Below are positions 14,956 through 19,415 of a stretch of 19,415 nucleotides of DNA, in pieces (position 1 is the stretch's first letter; the number at the start of each line of letters is the position of its first letter). This DNA comes from a bacterium (lineage in GTDB: Bacteria; Actinomycetota; Acidimicrobiia; UBA5794; ZC4RG35). The notes under the pieces were generated by a model. The model worked only from the letters and a program-made list of their open reading frames with translations, was not told the DNA's origin and searched no databases. The stretch covers positions 1 to 19,415 of the forward strand of contig JAPPKR010000154.1 in NCBI GenBank assembly GCA_028819835.1, read 5' to 3'. Position numbers and translations under genes: made by a program.

Positions 14956-16152
14956 TCAGAGTTCGGCCGTGCGGAATGCCTCCCTGATCCCCACCCTGCT
15001 TCCGAAGCGCAGCAGGCCGCCCAGGTACACCCGGCCGGCCAGGCGGGTCATCAACACAACGGTGAGGATCATCAGCGCCACGGACACCGCCATCTGCCAG
15101 AGCGGGATCGCCTGGAAGGCGAAGCGCACCGGCGCCACGAAGGGAGCCGTGGGCGGGATGAAGGTGGTCACCACCGCCAGGGTGCTGGTGGGGTTGCCCA
15201 CCGCCTGGATGGCGATGAAGAACCCGGCCACGGCCACCAGGGAGATGGGCGCCACCACGGTCTGTGCGTCCTCCGCCCGGGAGACGAGCGCGCCGGCCGC
15301 GCCGAACATCACCGCGAACAGCGAGTATCCGAGGATGAACCAGAGCATCAGGACCAGGAGGCTGTCGACCGGGAACGCCGGCAGATCGACGATGCCGGTC
15401 AGGTTGATTCCCACTAGGGCGATCACCACCGTTCCGACGAACTGGCACAGTCCCAGGAGTCCGATGCCCAGGATCTTTCCCGCCAGCAGTTGCCAGGGCT
15501 CGAAGGCGGCCAGCAGCACCTCCACCACCCGGTTGGTCTTCTCTTCGGTGACGCCGCTCAGGATCAACGACCCGTAGAGGAGCACGGCCATGTAGAGCAG
15601 CATCAGCCCCCCGAAGGCGATCACCGAGCGCTCGCTGTTCTCCTCTGCATCCGCGCCCGACAAGGACCTCACCTCGAGTGGCTGGGAGGTGAGAATGTCC
15701 ACCACCTCCCCGGCTCCGGAGGCGACCAGGCTCTCGATCTGAACCGAGCGGGCGCCCCTCTGGAGCAGCGACTCGAGGGCGCCGCCCGCTTCACCCCCGG
15801 CACCCCGGACCACTATCTCCCTGCCGTCCATCAGCACCCCGTCCACCTCCTCGGTGTCGGCGGCTGTCTCGGCCGCTTCCCGGGTGGCGAAGGGGACCAC
15901 TTCGATGGTGGTCCTCACCTCCCTTCCCGGGGGATTGGCCAGCGCCACCGCCGCGTCGATCACCACCTGGTTTCCGTCGCCCACCACCCCCACCTCGTAT
16001 CGCACGTCGTCATCGGCGAAGATCAGCGGCAGGAACAGGACCGCCGCCACCAAAAGCAACGTGATGGCCACCGAGACGATGAAGGCCCCCGACCGGGACC
16101 GCTCCCGTATCTCGCGTCCCATCACCAGCCGGATGGCCTGCCAGGACGTCAT
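14956..16152 (-). CDS. ABC-2 type exporter permease (NatB/YhaP-like)
   Basis: The product has 398 residues. ATG 16152 overlaps the stop of the ATPase gene (ATGA). The layout is one N-terminal membrane segment at about 22-45, a soluble outer domain at about 46-180, then a cluster of about five hydrophobic segments from 183 to 375. The junction contains TEEKTNRVVEVLLAAFEPWQLLAGKILG, the conserved cytoplasmic loop of the NatB/YhaP branch. That architecture belongs to ABC-2 permeases exporting sodium ions, antibiotics or peptides; the cargo here is unknown. With its ATPase partner it should form a two-gene efflux system in the cytoplasmic membrane. The downstream spacer holds the hairpin noted separately. 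Confidence 0.9.
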   Translation of the reverse strand: MTSWQAIRLVMGREIRERSRSGAFIVSVAITLLLVAAVLFLPLIFADDDVRYEVGVVGDGNQVVIDAAVALANPPGREVRTTIEVVPFATREAAETAADTEEVDGVLMDGREIVVRGAGGEAGGALESLLQRGARSVQIESLVASGAGEVVDILTSQPLEVRSLSGADAEENSERSVIAFGGLMLLYMAVLLYGSLILSGVTEEKTNRVVEVLLAAFEPWQLLAGKILGIGLLGLCQFVGTVVIALVGINLTGIVDLPAFPVDSLLVLMLWFILGYSLFAVMFGAAGALVSRAEDAQTVVAPISLVAVAGFFIAIQAVGNPTSTLAVVTTFIPPTAPFVAPVRFAFQAIPLWQMAVSVALMILTVVLMTRLAGRVYLGGLLRFGSRVGIREAFRTAEL

Positions 16153-17039
16153 CCCGCCACCGCCTCCTTGAAGAGCTCCGACAGAGAAGGCGCCGAGAAG
16201 GTGAAGTGGCGAACGTCGCCACCCAGGTCGAGCCGGGAGACGAGATCGCTCAAATCCCCTCCTTTTCTCGCCACGATCCGGTGCCGGTAACCGTCGAAGT
16301 CAACGGAGACGACCGACTCGAGCCGACTCAGCCGCTCGACATCCCCTCCGCGCATCTCCACTTCGATCACCCAGTAGGGAGAGTCCATCTTGAGTTGGCG
16401 TACCTCTCCTCCCATCACCACCCTGCCCCGGTTGATGATCGCCACGTCCTGGCAGAGGTCTTCCACCATGTCCAACTGGTGGCTGGAGAACACCACCGCC
16501 GCTCCGGAAGCAGCCCGGGAACGGAGGATCTCCGCCATGGTCTCCACCCCGAAGGGGTCCAGTCCGCTGAACGGCTCGTCCAGCACCAGCAGTTCCGGGT
16601 CGTGAATCAGCGCGGCGGCCAACTGGACCCGCTGCTGGTTCCCGTGCGACAGCTTCTCGAGGGGATCGCCGATCCGGTCGGCCAGCCCCAACTCCTCCAG
16701 CCACTGCTCGGCCGCCGCCGAGGCCTCCCCAGTGGTCATCCCGTGAATGCGGCCCAGGTAGGCGAGTTGGCGGCCGATTCTCATCTTCGGGTACAGGCCC
16801 CGCTGCTCGGGCATGTAGCCGAACCGCAAACGCTCGCGCTGGCCCACGGGCCTGCCCCTCCAGGTGACCGACCCCTCATCGAGGCTCACCAGATTGAAGA
16901 CCGACCGCATGGCGGTGGTCTTTCCGGCCCCGTTGGGCCCGAGAAAGCCGAGCATCCGCCCCCGCTCCACCCGGAAGCTGCACCCGTCCAGGGCTTGGAC
17001 CTCCCCGTAGCGCTTGGAGAGTCGGCTCAGTTCCAGCAT
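16149..17039 (-). CDS. ABC transporter ATP-binding protein (NatA-like) with DUF4162-type tail
   Basis: The product has 296 residues from ATG 17039, preceded by AAGGAAGA; an ATG at 17072 would add eleven basic residues and lies too close to the inferred promoter. Motifs are complete: Walker A GPNGAGKT 34-41, Q-loop Q79 in MPEQRGLYPKM, an LSHGNQQRVQ signature at 130-139 (LSxGNxQ subtype of drug and sodium exporters), Walker B LLVLDEP 150-156 and the switch histidine H187. The last 80 residues match the DUF4162-like C-terminal domain found on NatA/YhaQ-type ATPases. It powers the overlapping permease. The gene is divergent from arsC with 95 bases between the start codons. Confidence 0.92.
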   Translation of the reverse strand: MLELSRLSKRYGEVQALDGCSFRVERGRMLGFLGPNGAGKTTAMRSVFNLVSLDEGSVTWRGRPVGQRERLRFGYMPEQRGLYPKMRIGRQLAYLGRIHGMTTGEASAAAEQWLEELGLADRIGDPLEKLSHGNQQRVQLAAALIHDPELLVLDEPFSGLDPFGVETMAEILRSRAASGAAVVFSSHQLDMVEDLCQDVAIINRGRVVMGGEVRQLKMDSPYWVIEVEMRGGDVERLSRLESVVSVDFDGYRHRIVARKGGDLSDLVSRLDLGGDVRHFTFSAPSLSELFKEAVAG

Positions 17040-17063
17040 CCGGCACTCTTCCTTCCTCTTGTT

Positions 17064-17078
17064 TCGAATCATATTCGA
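17064..17078. promoter_or_regulatory. Perfect palindrome overlapping the -10 box, candidate operator
   Basis: TCGAATCATATTCGA has perfect 6-bp arms around CAT and covers the inferred -10 hexamer of the exporter operon. A repressor bound here would block that promoter, and because the spacer is divergent it could also affect arsC. No regulator gene lies beside it. Confidence 0.45.
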
Positions 17079-17095
17079 GAGCCGCTTGGCGCCAA
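17068..17095 (-). promoter_or_regulatory. Candidate sigma70-type promoter of the ABC exporter operon
   Basis: On the minus strand, TTGGCG (17095-17090) lies 16 bases upstream of TATGAT (17073-17068). This gives a 4/6 match at -35 and a 5/6 match at -10. Transcription would start near 17061, leaving a leader of about 22 bases with the ribosome binding site before the ATPase start. The -35 sits in the palindrome TTGGCGCCAA (17086-17095). Confidence 0.5.
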
Positions 17096-17134
17096 ATTGA
17101 TATCCTTGGGGCCGCGATTCCGTCCCACACTCCG

Positions 17135-17542
17135 TTGAACCCCAGCGTCCTATTCCTCTGCCTGCACAATGCCGGACGGTCACAGATGGCGGCCGGGTTC
17201 ATGCGGTTGCTGGCCGGAGGAAGGGTCGAGGTGTTCAGCGGCGGGTCGGAGCCTGCCCAGGAAATCAACCCCGGCGCCGCCCAGGCCATGCTGGAAAAGG
17301 GCATCGACATCAGGGGAGAGATTCCCCGGCCGTGGTCGGACGAGATCGTCCGGGCCGCCGACGTGGTGGTGACCATGGGGTGCGGCGACGCCTGCCCCGT
17401 CTATCCCGCCAAGCGCTATCTCGACTGGGAGGTGGACGACCCTGCCGGTCGGACACTGGGGGAGATCCGTCCCATCCGCGACGACCTCGAACACCGGGTG
17501 CGGGGCCTCCTGGCCGACCTGGACATAGAACCGGTCTGGTGA
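17135..17542 (+). CDS. arsC: Arsenate reductase of the low-molecular-weight phosphatase fold (ArsC)
   Basis: The product has 135 residues. TTG 17135 is the only plausible start in frame and lacks an evident ribosome binding site. The N-terminal P-loop is C9-x5-R15 in FLCLHNAGRS. VTMGCGDACPVYPAKRYLDW at 79-98 and DDPAG at 101-105 (with the general-acid Asp) match the actinobacterial ArsC1/ArsC2 type, which in characterised cases uses mycothiol/mycoredoxin rather than an intramolecular cysteine cascade. The reaction would be reduction of arsenate to arsenite in the cytoplasm. No arsR, acr3 or arsB neighbour is present, so it is an orphan; the divergent ABC exporter is not a known arsenite pump. 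A protein-tyrosine phosphatase role is the main alternative. Whether this organism makes mycothiol is unknown. Confidence 0.88.
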   Translation: MNPSVLFLCLHNAGRSQMAAGFMRLLAGGRVEVFSGGSEPAQEINPGAAQAMLEKGIDIRGEIPRPWSDEIVRAADVVVTMGCGDACPVYPAKRYLDWEVDDPAGRTLGEIRPIRDDLEHRVRGLLADLDIEPVW

Positions 17543-17563
17543 TCTGACCGGCGGAGCCGGTTA
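17531..17563. terminator. Overlapping hairpins between convergent arsC and DUF4143 ATPase genes
   Basis: Two alternative stems exist: CCGGTC (17531-17536) with GACCGG (17546-17551), and ACCGGC (17547-17552) with GCCGGT (17556-17561) over a three-base loop. The second extends by a wobble and one more pair into the ATPase stop codon. A bidirectional terminator is plausible, though there is no T-tract on either strand. Confidence 0.5.
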
Positions 17564-18847
17564 CGGGCCCAGCACCGCCAGTGGAACCACCGCCACCCCG
17601 TCAGGACGGACGTAGCTGTACCGGCCTCCGGTTATGACCAGCAACCGGGCAAGACGGGCAGCCCGTCGTTCGGTAACCCGATCCCGCAACTTCAGCAAGG
17701 CCGCCGCCCCCTGGTCGATGGCCTCGGACCCGCCCAGTTTGACCTCGGCCGCGATCCAGCGCCCGTCCCGAGCCTCGATCACCGCGTCTACCTCCAAGCC
17801 GCCGTAGTCCCGGTAGTAATAGACCGAGGCGTCGTGAGCCTGGGCGTAGACGCGCAAGTCGCGCACCGCCATCGACTCGAGAAGGAACCCGAAGGCATTC
17901 AGGTCCTCTAAGTATCTTCGAGGGCCCACTCCCAATGCAGCCGGAGCCAGGGAGGGATCCACGAAATGACGTTTCGGCGCCTTGAGTAGACGTCCTCTCG
18001 ACCGAAGATGGACATTCCAGGCGGGCAGATCCTCCACCACGAACAGTCGACTCAATGTCTCCATGTAGGTCCTGACCGTGCCACGGTTGAGCGGAGTTTG
18101 CCCCTCGGTCTCCTGGGCGAGCTTGTCGAATCCGACATGATTGGCGACGTTGCGCGCCAACGACTGCATCAGACGCATCACCCTTTCGGGACTCCTCCGG
18201 ACACCGTCCACAACTGACACATCCACGCGGCATATGTTGTCTACATAGCTGCGGACTTGCCTCATGGCGTCCTCCAGGGGAAAATCGATAAATTGAGGCC
18301 AGCCGCCCCGGCAGGCGGCGGCCACCAACTCCGGCACGTCCAAAGACGCCTCAACCACAGGGCACTCCCAGGTCTCGAAGCCCTCAAGCATCTCGCCCAC
18401 GGACACCTCTCCGGCGGAAAGCCCCATTTCGTAGAGCGACATCGGACGCATCCGAACACGGCTGATACGTCCCGCTCCGGAGTGTCGGGTCAATTCATCG
18501 GTGGGGACCGCGGAACCGGTGAGAATGAACTGCCCCGGCAGTCCCCGTCGATCGCATGCGGCCCGCACCAGGTGCCAGAGATCGGGAACCCTTTGCCACT
18601 CGTCGAGGAGACGGGGAGTTGCGCCGTCGAGCAACAACCCCGTGGCCTGGGTCGCTATCCCCCAGAGGTCGGGACGTTCCTCCAAGAACACCTCGCTTCG
18701 AGCGAAACGCTGTCCGGTCCAGGTTTTGCCGCATGCCTTGGGACCTTCGATGAGGACGGCCCGCGCCGCTTTTAGGACAGCCGGTATTTCATGGTCGACG
18801 ACCCGATCACGATAAGTCGGCAGAGGTGAAGAACTTGTCGGATACAT
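17561..18847 (-). CDS. AAA_14/DUF4143-family ATPase
   Basis: The product has 428 residues, the usual length. Walker A is GPKACGKT at 35-42, Walker B is LLDEWQ at 80-85, and the sensor-like ILTGSA lies at 108-113. Residues about 200-370 form the DUF4143 region, ending in a PD-(D/E)xK-like pattern: E324, D354 in GLEVDAVIE, and E368-x-K370 in AAEVKLG. Such proteins are common, often horizontally mobile and of unproven function; a DNA-cleaving or DNA-binding role has been suggested from the nuclease-like tail. ATG 18847 gives a natural N-terminus but has no good ribosome binding site. The promoter region carries a palindrome and four 23-bp-period repeats, suggesting self-regulation or a recognised locus. 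It stands alone as an operon and converges on arsC. Confidence 0.88.
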   Translation of the reverse strand: MYPTSSSPLPTYRDRVVDHEIPAVLKAARAVLIEGPKACGKTWTGQRFARSEVFLEERPDLWGIATQATGLLLDGATPRLLDEWQRVPDLWHLVRAACDRRGLPGQFILTGSAVPTDELTRHSGAGRISRVRMRPMSLYEMGLSAGEVSVGEMLEGFETWECPVVEASLDVPELVAAACRGGWPQFIDFPLEDAMRQVRSYVDNICRVDVSVVDGVRRSPERVMRLMQSLARNVANHVGFDKLAQETEGQTPLNRGTVRTYMETLSRLFVVEDLPAWNVHLRSRGRLLKAPKRHFVDPSLAPAALGVGPRRYLEDLNAFGFLLESMAVRDLRVYAQAHDASVYYYRDYGGLEVDAVIEARDGRWIAAEVKLGGSEAIDQGAAALLKLRDRVTERRAARLARLLVITGGRYSYVRPDGVAVVPLAVLGP

Positions 18848-18854
18848 GGCTTAA

Positions 18855-18866
18855 GGAACTGGTTCC
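18855..18866. promoter_or_regulatory. Inverted repeat in the leader of the DUF4143 ATPase gene
   Basis: GGAACTGGTTCC has perfect 5-bp arms over a two-base centre and lies 8-19 bases upstream of the ATPase start codon. It could be an operator or affect ribosome access. Confidence 0.3.
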
Positions 18867-18884
18867 CCAATAGGAGACGAGATC

Positions 18885-18976
18885 TATCCTACATTATTCG
18901 GAAAGCTTATCCTACATTATTTGGAGGTTCTATCCTACATTATTCGGAAGATTGATCCTACATCATTTGGACGAAA
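18885..18976. repeat. Four direct repeats with exact 23-bp period
   Basis: The consensus is TATCCTACATTATTYGGA. Copies start at 18885, 18908, 18931 and 18954; copies 1 and 3 are identical over 18 bases, copy 2 differs by one base and copy 4 by three. Five less conserved bases separate them. A degenerate fifth copy may start near 18979. The array lies in an AT-rich spacer, 38 bases upstream of the DUF4143 ATPase start, in otherwise GC-rich DNA. The short period and lack of true spacers exclude a CRISPR array. The copies look like iteron-type binding sites for a protein, perhaps the ATPase itself. The rest of the spacer (18977-19083) shows nothing I can name. Confidence 0.9.
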
Positions 18977-19083
18977 TCATCTCTCATCATCCTCAACCAG
19001 GAGAAAAAACCAACCGTCCCGGAGTAAATCCAACCTACCAACGGCATGTATTTTTCGTCTGCGTCGCCCCTCAGGGCTTTCTT

Positions 19084-19415
19084 CTAGCCAGAGGCTCCGG
19101 ACCGGGCGGTACGGACCTTCTTTCCGTTCAGCATGGCTCCTATCGGCGTGTAGCGGACGAACGCCTGATAGGAGAGGAGAGAGACGGCCGTCACCACCCC
19201 ACAGATCAGGAGGAACTTGACTCCGGCGAAGAGGTCCCAATCGAAGACCAACATCTGGGCGGCCACAACCAGGGGGAGATGCACCAGGTAGACCCAATAG
19301 GCGGAGTCGGACAAATACCGGATCCCCCGGCGTTCCCGGGGCAGCAACACCCGGAACAGCCCCATCAGGCCGAAGCACATGCCCCAGGCGTAGAGCACCT
19401 GCAAGACGGACGCCA
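19084..19415 (-). CDS. Acyltransferase-3 family membrane protein, C-terminal part (5' end outside window)
   Basis: The frame is open to the right edge and ends at TAG (19086-19084), leaving about 110 C-terminal residues. Two hydrophobic helices are visible, AYWVYLVHLPLVVAAQMLVF and VKFLLICGVVTAVSLLSYQAF, followed by VRYTPIGAMLNGKK and a short basic tail. This is the ending typical of acyltransferase-3/OpgC-like integral membrane proteins, which move acetyl, succinyl or similar groups onto exported glycans or lipids. The catalytic histidine region lies outside the window, so substrate and intactness are unknown. It reads toward the DUF4143 ATPase gene on the same strand, with the 236-base repeat-bearing spacer between. 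Confidence 0.75.
   Translation of the reverse strand, partial: ASVLQVLYAWGMCFGLMGLFRVLLPRERRGIRYLSDSAYWVYLVHLPLVVAAQMLVFDWDLFAGVKFLLICGVVTAVSLLSYQAFVRYTPIGAMLNGKKVRTARSGASG

Noticed and set aside
18885..18976. CRISPR array
   Set aside because: Units recur every 23 bp with only about 5 bp between them, no 25-40 base spacers, and no cas gene nearby.

Overview
This is a gene-dense, high-GC window of about 19.4 kb that reads as the chromosome of an actinobacterium-like organism. Supporting signs are G/C-ending codons, frequent GTG and TTG starts, many 1-4 base stop/start overlaps, and an ArsC of the type common in actinobacteria. An uncultured marine or sponge-associated member of Acidimicrobiia would fit, but that is a guess from protein flavour. 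No rRNA, tRNA, CRISPR array, transposase or integrase was seen. No stretch longer than 300 bases lacks a gene; the longest gap is 18848-19083.

Left part (1-4457, plus strand): the 3' end of an acetoacetyl-CoA synthetase gene is followed by a translationally coupled three-gene sugar cassette. Its members are a Gfo/Idh/MocA oxidoreductase, a TIM-barrel sugar isomerase/epimerase and a NagB-like sugar-phosphate deaminase/isomerase that lacks one catalytic glutamate. A short-chain dehydrogenase follows after a 148-base spacer with two inverted repeats.

Middle part (4552-8320, minus strand): in transcription order there is an acyl-CoA dehydrogenase, a VOC/glyoxalase-fold protein overlapping a pterin-4a-carbinolamine dehydratase, and a SulP anion transporter. 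The transporter has an unusual acidic, internally duplicated linker before its STAS domain.

Most interesting part (8335-14770, minus strand): a tightly overlapping cassette encodes, in order, a DUF6361-type protein, a protein with two PLD-type HxK half-sites, and an 1108-residue SF2 helicase with a very large insertion. This looks like a multi-gene anti-phage defence system. From memory it resembles the three-gene Azaca architecture, which I could not check. It lies directly upstream of, and only 14 bases from, the acyl-CoA dehydrogenase.

Right part (14956-19415): a NatAB-like ABC exporter pair has a promoter that overlaps a perfect palindrome. It is divergent from a lone arsenate reductase gene with a TTG start. 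That gene converges, over stable hairpins, on an AAA_14/DUF4143 ATPase gene. The ATPase gene is preceded by an AT-rich spacer holding four copies of an 18-bp motif at an exact 23-bp period. The window ends inside an acyltransferase-3 gene.
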